Assembly: GCA_007127695.1 (NCBI GenBank)
Contig: SKYW01000232.1
Coordinates: 1-20,276, forward strand
Origin: Balneolales bacterium
Lineage (GTDB): Bacteria > Bacteroidota > Rhodothermia > Balneolales > Natronogracilivirgulaceae
Direction: 5' to 3'
DNA length: 20,276 nt
The notes under the pieces were generated by a model. That model was not told the DNA's origin, did no database searches, and saw nothing but the letters and a program-made list of their open reading frames with translations. The position numbers and the translations under genes were made by a program. Positions 1 through 7,639 of this stretch are shown in pieces. Each line of letters starts with the position of its first letter. The stretch's first letter is position 1.

Positions 1-159
1 CTCCAGTTCCGAAGGCCAGGCCGAAAGAGTGCTGTTGCAACACCGCAAAGGACTGGTCATAGCTTCCCGTTGCTGTGTAAAACAATTAGTAAATACACGC
101 GGTAAGCCGCCTGCTGCCGCCATCCGGCCTTGTTCGGGTCCTATTGATGGAAAAAATTC

Positions 160-175
160 GTATCGTTCACGATAC
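160..175. promoter_or_regulatory. Palindrome upstream of the sigma-factor gene
   Basis: Arms GTATCGT (160-166) and ACGATAC (169-175) are perfect inverted repeats separated by two bases, centred about 34 bases before the ATG of the ECF sigma gene. This is the size and shape of a dimeric repressor or activator site, but no regulator is identified. The weak ribosome-binding stretch AAGGAT (about 186-191) lies between it and the start codon. I could not assign a gene to bases 1-159: a minus-strand reading frame opens at position 60 and runs off the left end, but it is too short to judge. Confidence 0.35.
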
Positions 176-201
176 CATTTGTATAAGGATCCGGTAACAG
201 T

Positions 202-774
202 ATGGCCAAGGCAACAGATTATCAGCAGTGGGCGCGCAAAATCCGTGCGTCAGATGAAAAGGCGTTTCACGACCTTTTCATGGATTCTTATCAGCCGCTC
301 ATGCGATACGCACTGAATTTTGTGAAGGATACTGATGTCGCAAAGGACATCCTTCAGGAGGTATATGCCCACCTTTGGGATATCCGTGACCGGCTTGATG
401 AAAAAAAATCCCTGAAGGCATTGCTGTACCGCATGGTAAAAAACCGAAGCATTAACCTGATCCGCTCGCGACGGCCGGTCCGCCTCGACGATGTAGCTCC
501 CTCGGAACAGCCGAGTGAGGAGATGTCGCCGGAATCCATCCGGTCGGACAGTGATGGCTTGCTGGAAAAACAGCTGAGCGAATGGATCGAGGCCCTGCCG
601 CCACGGCAGCGCGAGGCGTTTGAGCTTAGCCGGTTCGAAGGGTTTGACCACCATGAGATAGCAGAAGTCATGGAGTGTGCTCCACGCACGGTAAACAACC
701 ATATCGTTGGTGCACTGAACACCTTGCGTGAACAGCTGAAACAGTGGAAATCACAGCGTGAAAACCGGGAATAA
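202..774 (+). CDS. ECF-type RNA polymerase sigma factor (FecI-like, Bacteroidota type)
   Basis: A 190-residue sigma-70 family extracytoplasmic-function factor, expected to direct core RNA polymerase to a small regulon under control of the FecR protein encoded next to it. Region 2 is visible at about residues 22-65 (FHDLFMDSYQPLMRYALNF, then DILQEVYAHLWDIR). A linker with SPES follows. Region 4 is at about 120-180 (EALPPRQREAFELSRFEG and a helix-turn-helix with EIAEVMECAPRTVNNHI). The length is normal for the family. The ATG at 202 is preceded by AAGGAT. The stop at 772-774 is three bases before the FecR start, so the two are almost certainly co-transcribed. In this group such a pair usually sits upstream of a SusC/FecA-like receptor; here only an STN fragment follows. 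Confidence 0.93.
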   Translation: MAKATDYQQWARKIRASDEKAFHDLFMDSYQPLMRYALNFVKDTDVAKDILQEVYAHLWDIRDRLDEKKSLKALLYRMVKNRSINLIRSRRPVRLDDVAPSEQPSEEMSPESIRSDSDGLLEKQLSEWIEALPPRQREAFELSRFEGFDHHEIAEVMECAPRTVNNHIVGALNTLREQLKQWKSQRENRE

Positions 775-777
775 AGA

Positions 778-1755
778 GTGAAACCTGAAATGAATATGAA
801 ACGGCCGGACCATGATATCTTGAAGCATTTCTCCGGAAAGGAAGAGGACGAGGTGCGTCTTATCTGGGAAAAGGCCCGGAGAAAACAGCAGCCTGGCGAC
901 GATGCCATCGGTGTGAATCCCGAAGAAGAGTGGGCGCTGCTTCAGAAACGGATACAGCCGGCCGACCGGTCCGGGCTCCGTGTGCGTCCACGCCCCCTCA
1001 GGACAAGAAGCTCCGCAGCAAAAGTCTCCGTAGCAAAAACCTATGCCTTTATTACCGCCCTGGCAGCGGTTCTGCTCGGAGGATTTATCATGTGGTATCT
1101 GTTCATGCCCGTCAGCATGGAGGCCCCGCGGGGAGAATACGCTGGTTTTCATTGGGATGACGGAATCCATGTCGAACTTAACAGCGGATCCAGAATAACC
1201 TGGAACCGGACGTTCGGTAATGGACACCGTAATCTGCGGCTGCACGGCGAGGCCTATTTTGAAGTGCAACCATCCGGGAAGCCATTTGTTGTGGAGACGC
1301 AGACAGCAAGGGTGGAAGTGCTGGGCACCCGGTTCAATGTGCGCTCGTGGTCCGATGACCCGGACGGACGAACCACACTTACCCTTGTTGAAGGCCAGGT
1401 CAGGCTGGCATCACTTCTGGAGCCGGAGTCTCACATACTGGTTCAGCCGGGACATACCAGCCAGGTTGATTATCACAATACAAAGCCCCTGGACCCTCAA
1501 CCTGTCAATACAGATCAGGCCCTCGCATGGCGCAACCACGGTTTTTATTTTTCGGGCATCTCCATGAGCGAAGTGGCTGCCGAGCTGGAACGGCGCTATG
1601 ATTCCGAAATAATCATTCAGGATGAGGTCCTGGGAGACCGTCCGTTGACGATCTACCTTCCCCGTCCCGGCGAACTGGAAAATATCATCGAGACCATCTG
1701 TTTTGTGACAAATTGCCGTTACGAAGAAAAGCAGGGCACGATCTACCTCTACTAA
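778..1755 (+). CDS. FecR-family anti-sigma factor
   Basis: A single-pass inner-membrane sigma regulator of 325 residues. The N-terminal part (about 1-88) is cytoplasmic and would bind the sigma factor encoded just upstream. One transmembrane segment spans about residues 89-111 (FITALAAVLLGGFIMWYLFM). The periplasmic FecR domain covers about 118-220 and includes LHGEAYFEVQPSGKPFVVET and VEVLGTRFNVRSW. The C-terminal 80 residues (FYFSGISMSEVAAELERRY onward) match the DUF4974 region that usually ends Bacteroidota FecR proteins and is thought to touch the receptor's STN domain. The start used is GTG at 778, three bases after the sigma stop; ATG at 790 or 796 is possible and would remove only 4-6 residues. 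Confidence 0.92.
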   Translation: MKPEMNMKRPDHDILKHFSGKEEDEVRLIWEKARRKQQPGDDAIGVNPEEEWALLQKRIQPADRSGLRVRPRPLRTRSSAAKVSVAKTYAFITALAAVLLGGFIMWYLFMPVSMEAPRGEYAGFHWDDGIHVELNSGSRITWNRTFGNGHRNLRLHGEAYFEVQPSGKPFVVETQTARVEVLGTRFNVRSWSDDPDGRTTLTLVEGQVRLASLLEPESHILVQPGHTSQVDYHNTKPLDPQPVNTDQALAWRNHGFYFSGISMSEVAAELERRYDSEIIIQDEVLGDRPLTIYLPRPGELENIIETICFVTNCRYEEKQGTIYLY

Positions 1756-2111
1756 GCCCATCCGGATCCGCTCATCTGGTAACTCATCCGCTAACATGCC
1801 CTTCCCATACAGTCCGTGACCAGGGGACCGGTACGTTTCATACGTCCTTTTTTCCCGGAGCATTCATTTCTGGTCATTTTATCCTAAATTGTTTGTATGG
1901 TGAACGTGATTGCGATGCAATGCAGGTGTCGGGGCGGCAGTACAAGCCCATGGCCTGCAGTCACTATGCTGCAAGTGTTGTGCTGCTGCTGTTATGCCGG
2001 GACACGTTGCACTGCAACTGACATCCAGTCACCGTCCTCCAGTCACTAATCAGAAATCACTTCCCGGGTTCCCTTGCCGGAAACAGTCCCGGCGACATAG
2101 CAATCCATACC
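1756..2111. other. Intergenic region between fecR-like and STN genes
   Basis: These 356 bases hold no convincing gene. Short plus-strand frames exist but look like random translation. Visible structure: three copies of CAGTCAC (1958-1964, 2026-2032, 2040-2046), the last two inside the longer direct repeat CCAGTCAC spaced 14 bases apart, and a small palindrome GTTGC-ACT-GCAAC at 2006-2018. The region could hold a promoter used by the adjacent sigma factor, but I could not define -35 and -10 boxes. Confidence 0.4.
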
Positions 2112-2654
2112 ATGAGCAGCTCTTGGAGGCATTTACGCATATTGCGAGAGGTTATTCGGACACTGGCGGTGACTCTGTGCCTGATGTCCACCGTTTTGTT
2201 TGCTACGGCCCATCAAGCTACAGCGTCGATTTCGCTGACCGGATGTGATCATCGGGAATCAGGCGTGCAAAAATCCGGCCCCTGGAGTTTTGAATTCCGT
2301 AACGAGCCACTCGACCGGGCCCTGTTTGTGATATCTGAACACACCGGGACAGATTTCATCTACGAGCCAGGGATAACGGCCGGCTTTTCCGTGACGGCAG
2401 TATTCAGGGAAAAAGAGCTCGGAGACATTCTGGATGAGCTGCTTTCGCCCTTTGGTCTGGAGGCAAGGCGAATTAGGACCGGTATTTTTGTCATCCGTCA
2501 TTCGCTCAGAAAGGAGCTTGCCCCACGCCCGCTGCCCGCCTTGCGGACGGGCGATCCATTGACGGCTCATCTTCCACTGCGACGCGTTCCAGCTGCAGCT
2601 ACGGAGAACGACCTGCCACTTCGCAAGATCATCCTGCAAATTGTTGTGCCATGA
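2112..2654 (+). CDS. Stand-alone STN-domain protein (receptor N-terminal fragment)
   Basis: A 180-residue exported protein. Residues 1-35 form a signal peptide: a basic start (RHLRILREVIR), then a hydrophobic stretch (TLAVTLCLMSTVLF) and a small-residue region. Residues about 57-130 fit the STN (secretin/TonB N-terminal) fold: WSFEFRNEPLDRALFVISEH, then ILDELLSPFGLEARRIRTGI and FVIRH. In SusC/FecA-type receptors this domain contacts FecR in the periplasm and is followed by a carboxypeptidase-like domain, plug and barrel. Here the protein stops about 50 residues after the STN fold and the rest is absent. The stop overlaps the next gene's start (ATGA at 2651-2654). It is either the leftover of a deleted receptor or a small periplasmic signalling partner for the FecR protein. 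Confidence 0.75.
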   Translation: MSSSWRHLRILREVIRTLAVTLCLMSTVLFATAHQATASISLTGCDHRESGVQKSGPWSFEFRNEPLDRALFVISEHTGTDFIYEPGITAGFSVTAVFREKELGDILDELLSPFGLEARRIRTGIFVIRHSLRKELAPRPLPALRTGDPLTAHLPLRRVPAAATENDLPLRKIILQIVVP

Positions 2655-3460
2655 GTTTTATTGAAAAAGCATCCCGATATGCCGGACTAATGATGCGCAG
2701 GGAGCCCGCGCTGCTGAAAGAACTTCGGGAGACAACCGCCCGGGAACTGCACTACGATGATATGCTGAGCGGCCCGGTGGTAGGCAGCTTCCTCAATATG
2801 CTGGTTCGCATCAGCGGTGCCAGGTCGGTACTTGAAATCGGGACATTTACCGGGTATGCATCCCTGTGGATGGCCACGGCGCTTCCGCCGGCTGGCTCGC
2901 TGGTCACCTGCGAGACGAATGAGAAGTATGCCCGTATCGCCCGTCGTTTTTTTGAGCGATACCGTCTGGAAGCGGCTGGACAAACCCACGGTATTGAAAA
3001 CCCGGCTCAGAGCGATCTGCAACATATTGACACTGACTTGTACAGACCCGGACACAGTCATGCTGCCGAGATCCGGCTATGCATGGGACCGGCCCTGGAA
3101 ACACCATGGCCGGATCAGATTGACTTTGTGTTTCTGGATGCCGACAAGGAACACTATCCGGAATATTATGAGCGGATCATGCCGCGACTTGCGCCCGGCG
3201 GGCTATTGGTTGTTGATAATGCATTCTGGGGTGGGAAAGTATGGGGTTGCTCAAGGGATGTGGAAACGGAAGGAGCATCTGTTCCTGAGGCATCGGAGGC
3301 ACATGGCGATGAACCAAAAACACGTGATCAGGATGTGCCGGCAGATCAGAAAGCAGCGGCCATTGACCGCCTCAACCGTATGATTGCGGAAGACAGGAAT
3401 GTCGAAAATGTGGTACTTACCGTGCGTGACGGGCTGCATCTCGTTAGAAAAATTCGATAA
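2651..3460 (+). CDS. SAM-dependent O-methyltransferase (caffeoyl-CoA OMT / family 3 type)
   Basis: A 269-residue class I methyltransferase of the metal-dependent O-methyltransferase family, transferring a methyl group from S-adenosylmethionine to a hydroxyl, often of a catechol-like substrate. The SAM-binding loop is LEIGTFTGYA (61-70). The metal-binding residues are expected in LDADKEHYPEYY (162-173) and VVDN (187-190), i.e. D163, D189 and N190. The C-terminus LTVRDGLHLVRK is also typical. The family is usually about 210-220 residues; the extra length sits in two inserts, at about 111-142 and 200-235, the second strongly acidic. Its start overlaps the STN stop by four bases, implying translational coupling. 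The substrate is unknown. Confidence 0.9.
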   Translation: MSFIEKASRYAGLMMRREPALLKELRETTARELHYDDMLSGPVVGSFLNMLVRISGARSVLEIGTFTGYASLWMATALPPAGSLVTCETNEKYARIARRFFERYRLEAAGQTHGIENPAQSDLQHIDTDLYRPGHSHAAEIRLCMGPALETPWPDQIDFVFLDADKEHYPEYYERIMPRLAPGGLLVVDNAFWGGKVWGCSRDVETEGASVPEASEAHGDEPKTRDQDVPADQKAAAIDRLNRMIAEDRNVENVVLTVRDGLHLVRKIR

Positions 3461-3598
3461 AAATTGCACTTATTTATTGGCATATCTCCTCCATTATCTT
3501 AAATTAATGCTGTCCGTCCAGGCGTACCGGGGACGTGCCAAGACTATAAATACATATTAAATCTGGGGTTTATCCGGTATTGTGAACAGTCTCTACAT

Positions 3599-3616
3599 CC
3601 GGTTTTCGTAAACCGG
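3599..3616. repeat. Hairpin in the leader of the fadL-like gene
   Basis: CCGGTTT (3599-3605) and AAACCGG (3610-3616) form a perfect 7-bp stem with a TCGT loop, about 70 bases before the FadL-like start codon. A weaker hairpin lies at 3515-3535 (CGTCC / GGACG). Neither is followed by a T run, so neither looks like a standard terminator for the upstream methyltransferase gene. They may be mRNA leader structure or a protein-binding site. Confidence 0.3.
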
Positions 3617-3685
3617 CGGAGTGTTCATCATCCCTGAGACAGCTGACTCTTTTTCCACCGAACTGCCATTAATCGGAAATTGCTC

Positions 3686-4951
3686 ATGAAAAAATCACTT
3701 ACCGTAATCACGGCAAGCCTGCTTGTATTGTGTTTTGCTGCATCGACAGTCCTCGCAGGTGGATACCAACTCAATCTACTGGGACAAAGACAAATTGCCA
3801 TGGGGCATACCGGTGTAGGAATGCCGCTGGATATTGCCACCATCAGTCTTAACCCCGGCGGACTTGCCACTATCGATCACAATGCGATTCTGCTGGGATC
3901 CAGCGCCACGTTCATAAGTACCCATTACCGGGCTCCGGCCCCGTCCAGCTACGTAGCTAAAACGGACAGCCCGACACGCACTCCGTTCAGTATCTATGCC
4001 AGCTATGTCACTCCGGTAGAAAATCTTAGAGCCGGAATCGGCATTTATACTCCCTACGGAAATGCCCTGCGCTGGGAAGAGGGATGGAAATATCGTTTCC
4101 TTCTCAGTGAAATATCCCTTACGGCCATTTTTGTCCAGCCGACACTCAGCTATCGCATCAGTGACCGGATCGGCGTCGGCGCCGGCTTCATTTTTGCTTA
4201 TGGTGCCGTTAATGTCCAGCGGGATCTGCCGGTTGATGCCCAGGATGATTTTACACCCATGGTGGAACTCGATGGAACAACTACGGCAATTGGTTTTAAT
4301 GTGGGTGTCCATGGAAAGATCACCGACCAGATTTCCTTTGGTGCGGCATACCGTTCACAGATCGATATGGAAATTTCAGGTGGCGATGCCGATTTCACCG
4401 TCCCAACGTCCCTCGGCGGAACATTCCCTGAAGGCAACCGCTTCGATGCGGCCCTGCCGCTGCCGGCTGTGCTCAGTTTCGGACTGGGATTCATGGCGAC
4501 GGATGACCTCAGGCTGAATCTGGACGCGAACCTGACGTTCTGGAGTGCCTACGAAAATCTGAACTTTGAATTTGAACAAAATCCGGAAACCCTTAACTCT
4601 ATCGGACCCCGTAACTACAATGACCGCTGGATATTCCGCGTCGGTGGAGAATATGATGCCACCGATCGCCTGCAGCTCAGGTTAGGCAGCTACTACGACC
4701 CATCTCCCGTCGATGAGGGTTATCTCACCCCAGAAACACCCGATCTTGACCGGATAGGGATTTCCGGTGGATTCGGTTTTGCCATCACCCCGCAGACCGA
4801 TCTTAACGCTTCCGTACTGCTCGTACTTTCAACTCCCAGGGAGCAGACAGCACAGGATGCCATGGACGTCGGGACCTTTGGCACGGTGCCGGTCGGCGAA
4901 TTTGTGACACGCGCCTGGATCCCCGGTTTTTCAATTTCCCACCGGTTCTGA
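3686..4951 (+). CDS. FadL/OmpP1/TodX-family outer-membrane transport protein
   Basis: A 421-residue outer-membrane beta-barrel of the family that takes up long-chain fatty acids and other hydrophobic compounds. The signal peptide is clear (MKKSLTVITASLLVLCFAAS, cleavage expected after VLA at residue 24). The mature N-terminus GGYQLNLLGQRQIAMGHTGV resembles the FadL hatch start, followed by the NPGGLA motif (about residues 53-58). Many amphipathic strands follow and the protein ends in an aromatic residue (SHRF), as barrel proteins do. The ATG at 3686 is chosen over a TTG two codons upstream because it gives a normal signal peptide. An SGNH lipoprotein gene follows 89 bases later, a pairing I recall as recurrent in Bacteroidota. 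Confidence 0.9.
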   Translation: MKKSLTVITASLLVLCFAASTVLAGGYQLNLLGQRQIAMGHTGVGMPLDIATISLNPGGLATIDHNAILLGSSATFISTHYRAPAPSSYVAKTDSPTRTPFSIYASYVTPVENLRAGIGIYTPYGNALRWEEGWKYRFLLSEISLTAIFVQPTLSYRISDRIGVGAGFIFAYGAVNVQRDLPVDAQDDFTPMVELDGTTTAIGFNVGVHGKITDQISFGAAYRSQIDMEISGGDADFTVPTSLGGTFPEGNRFDAALPLPAVLSFGLGFMATDDLRLNLDANLTFWSAYENLNFEFEQNPETLNSIGPRNYNDRWIFRVGGEYDATDRLQLRLGSYYDPSPVDEGYLTPETPDLDRIGISGGFGFAITPQTDLNASVLLVLSTPREQTAQDAMDVGTFGTVPVGEFVTRAWIPGFSISHRF

Positions 4952-5040
4952 GGCAGGCCCGTTTTCCCAATCGATCCGTGACCCATGGTTTCGGTCACGC
5001 ATCCACCAGACAGATTTTCCATCATCAAAACACGACAATT

Positions 5041-6411
5041 ATGAAGCGGTTATCTCAACTTTCCCTGTTTGCGCTGGCCATCCTGGTACTGGCCCAGTGT
5101 GAACCTACACTCAATGAGCGTACCCCGGATTCCGGCCAGGCCGATTTCAGCAGCTATGTTGCTATTGGAAACTCCCTGACGGCCGGTTATGCAGACAACG
5201 CCCTGCATCGCGACGGGCAGCTAAATTCCTTCCCGAACATCCTGGCCGGACAGATGAAAGAGGCAGGCGGCGGAGATTTCTTTCAGCCTCTTGTCAATCC
5301 TGGCGTAGGTTCCAATGCGGACGACCAGGCACGTCTTGTGCTCCGGATGACCATGGGACCGGATGGGACACCAACCCTGGCACCTGCTCCGGCTGCCGAG
5401 AGCGGACAGGACATCTTTTCGCGCACGGTTGAGGGCCCCATCAACAACATGGGAATTCCCGGCGCCCGGTCGTTCCATCTGCTTGCACCGGGCTACGGCA
5501 ACCTGAATCCGTTCTTTGGCCGCATGATGAGCGATCCCATGGCCACCGTGCTGGGCGATGCCATGATGGCGGAGCCCACGTTCTTTACCCTCTGGATTGG
5601 TAATAACGACGTACTTGGCTATGCCACCAGCGGTGGAACCGGTCAGGGCTTTGCTGAAATGGGCGATCCCGCTGCCGTCGCCGGCAATGACATCACCCCG
5701 ATGAATGTTTTTTCCGGCAGTATCGATGCCATTGCCGGTACGCTGGCCGGGTCCGGTGCCAGAGGGGCTGTGATCAACCTCCCGAATGTGACCAGCATCC
5801 CGTTCTTCACCACTGTTCCCTGGAATGGATTGGTGCTGAGCGCCGAGCAGGCACAGCAGCTGCGTGCCGGTTATGCCGCGCAAGGTGTGCCCGAGCAATT
5901 CATCCCCGATTTCCAGCCCGGACAGAACGGATTCATAATAGCAGATCCTGACATGCCGGACGCTGTACCTCCCCAGCTGAGGTTCCGTATGGCGCAGGAA
6001 GGCGAACTCATCCTTCTTTCTGTTCCACAGAATCAAATTCGTGAAGAGGGATTGGGCAGTATCACACCCATCCCGGATCAATACACCCTCCGGGGAGCGC
6101 AAATACAGGAGGTACGGCAGGCAACCGATGCCTTCAATACCAAGCTTCAGGAAGCAGCCAACGAATACAATTTTGCTTTTGTGGATGTCAACAGTGTGCT
6201 CGAAGCTGCAAAATCCGGTCTGGTTTTTGAGGGTACGTTGCTTACCACGTCGTTTGTTCAGGGTGGTGTCTTTTCCCTCGACGGCGTTCACCTGACGCCG
6301 CGCGGTTCTGCCGTGGTGGCCAATGTGATTGTCGAAGGCATCAACGCAAGGTATGGCTCCACACTTTCACCGGTGAACATAAGTGCCTACGATGGAGTGC
6401 AGTTTCCCTAA
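5041..6411 (+). CDS. GDSL/SGNH-family hydrolase lipoprotein
   Basis: A 456-residue predicted lipoprotein esterase or lipase. The signal peptide ends at a lipobox-like LVLAQC with Cys20 as the lipidation site; Gln before Cys is unusual for the classic rule but tolerated in Bacteroidota. Catalytic blocks are visible: block I GNSLTAGY (43-50) with nucleophile Ser45 and Asn in place of the usual Asp; block III GNND (187-190); and block V LDGVHLTPRG with D414 and H417. The gene follows the FadL-like gene, suggesting it releases fatty acids or another acyl product for that channel. The ATG at 5041 is preferred to an in-frame ATG at 4978, which would add 21 non-signal residues ahead of the lipoprotein signal. 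Confidence 0.9.
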   Translation: MKRLSQLSLFALAILVLAQCEPTLNERTPDSGQADFSSYVAIGNSLTAGYADNALHRDGQLNSFPNILAGQMKEAGGGDFFQPLVNPGVGSNADDQARLVLRMTMGPDGTPTLAPAPAAESGQDIFSRTVEGPINNMGIPGARSFHLLAPGYGNLNPFFGRMMSDPMATVLGDAMMAEPTFFTLWIGNNDVLGYATSGGTGQGFAEMGDPAAVAGNDITPMNVFSGSIDAIAGTLAGSGARGAVINLPNVTSIPFFTTVPWNGLVLSAEQAQQLRAGYAAQGVPEQFIPDFQPGQNGFIIADPDMPDAVPPQLRFRMAQEGELILLSVPQNQIREEGLGSITPIPDQYTLRGAQIQEVRQATDAFNTKLQEAANEYNFAFVDVNSVLEAAKSGLVFEGTLLTTSFVQGGVFSLDGVHLTPRGSAVVANVIVEGINARYGSTLSPVNISAYDGVQFP

Positions 6412-6423
6412 AATGCGGCACTG

Positions 6424-7590
6424 ATGCATCTGCTTTCTGATATCAGAAGGGATGCACGACATCCCAAATCACGACCCGGTAGTTACGAATGGTGGTATTT
6501 CGATGGTATTTCGGAAGACGGTGACTATCAGGTCGTGATTATTTTTTACGAGGGATGCCCTTTTTCCACGCGGTATATCCGGAGTGCGGAAAAGGATCCG
6601 GAGGGGGAGGATGCGCAGGCGGCCCGGCATCCGGCCATCAGCATTTCATTGTACCACCGGGGAAAGCCAATCTTTTACAGCCTCAGTGAATATCCACCGG
6701 ATAAATGTGCCTTTGATGAGGCCAATGCCAGTGTAACCGTCGGGGAAAACTCGTTTCGGTTCACGGAACGGGAGACGCACGGAAGCGATGGTTTCGGCAG
6801 CTACGATCTGCGCATCAATGAGCGCCTTCCTTCCGGGGACGAATTGAAAGGGATTCTCACATTCAGCGGGATGGATCCCAACGAGCGGCTTTTTACCGGG
6901 AATGGCAAGGCACCGGCAGCACCGGCAGCTGACCCCGCGTCAGAAGATGGCGAACCAGGCCATCTCTGGAATCTTGTCATGCCGCGTGCCAATATGCAGT
7001 GCCGCATCAACTTGCTTCGCAATGGATTGATTGTCAGGGAGCTGAAGTTTAAAGGCGAGGGGTACCATGATCACAATCTTGGGAGCGAGCCCATGAAGGA
7101 GTCGTTCCGGGACTGGTACTGGGGCCGGGTACACTTCCCGCATGGCACGCTGGTGTACTATATTATGAACTATAACGGGAAGGATGGCAGCAAACAGCTT
7201 GTTCAGGATTACCGCGCATGGCTGATCAGTCCCGACAACCGCCGGTTGCTCTATACGCTGGAACTTGCCGGACTTAAAAAACGGTCGACGAACGGCTTCC
7301 TGCTGCGTCCGGCCCGACGGCTTCAGCTCAAAGAAAAGGAACTGGAAATTGAAGTGCGACACAAGGTTGTGGCGGACTCGGGGCCCTTTTACTGCCGGTA
7401 TATCTCGGAAGCGCGGCTGACCCATCCGTCACTGGAGCCGCAGAAAAACACCGGTATCGCTGAGTATATCCGTCCGGATCGCATCCACCGCCGGCTGTTC
7501 TGGCCGCTCGTTCACATGCGGCTGCGATATGTCGATCAGAAACCGCACTGGGTGCAAAAATCATCGCGGCTGTTTCGCTGGACCTGGTGA
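6424..7590 (+). CDS. CrtC/AttH-type lipocalin-like protein (carotenoid 1,2-hydratase-like)
   Basis: A 388-residue protein starting 12 bases after the SGNH lipoprotein stop. Motifs of the CrtC (hydroxyneurosporene synthase)/AttH double-lipocalin family are present: GSYEWWYFDGI near residues 19-29, then GEGYHDHNLGSEPM and FRDWYWGRVHFPHG in the second half. True CrtC adds water to the 1,2 double bond of acyclic carotenoids, but no carotenoid gene lies nearby and many family members act on other hydrophobic ligands. There is no signal peptide. Position in a FadL-SGNH-CrtC-like row suggests a role with a lipid or isoprenoid substrate. The family call is firm; the reaction is not. Confidence 0.8.
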   Translation: MHLLSDIRRDARHPKSRPGSYEWWYFDGISEDGDYQVVIIFYEGCPFSTRYIRSAEKDPEGEDAQAARHPAISISLYHRGKPIFYSLSEYPPDKCAFDEANASVTVGENSFRFTERETHGSDGFGSYDLRINERLPSGDELKGILTFSGMDPNERLFTGNGKAPAAPAADPASEDGEPGHLWNLVMPRANMQCRINLLRNGLIVRELKFKGEGYHDHNLGSEPMKESFRDWYWGRVHFPHGTLVYYIMNYNGKDGSKQLVQDYRAWLISPDNRRLLYTLELAGLKKRSTNGFLLRPARRLQLKEKELEIEVRHKVVADSGPFYCRYISEARLTHPSLEPQKNTGIAEYIRPDRIHRRLFWPLVHMRLRYVDQKPHWVQKSSRLFRWTW

Positions 7591-7639
7591 GGTATTTTTC
7601 GGGAGGTGGTGCGTGGGTCCGTTGGATGGATATATTGCG

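Noticed and set aside
29..316. Plus-strand frame of 95 codons at the left end
   Set aside because: Overlaps the sigma gene out of frame and has an unstructured, low-information translation.
5221..6291. Minus-strand frame of 356 codons
   Set aside because: Antisense to the SGNH lipoprotein gene, which has all catalytic blocks; the translation shows no recognisable family.
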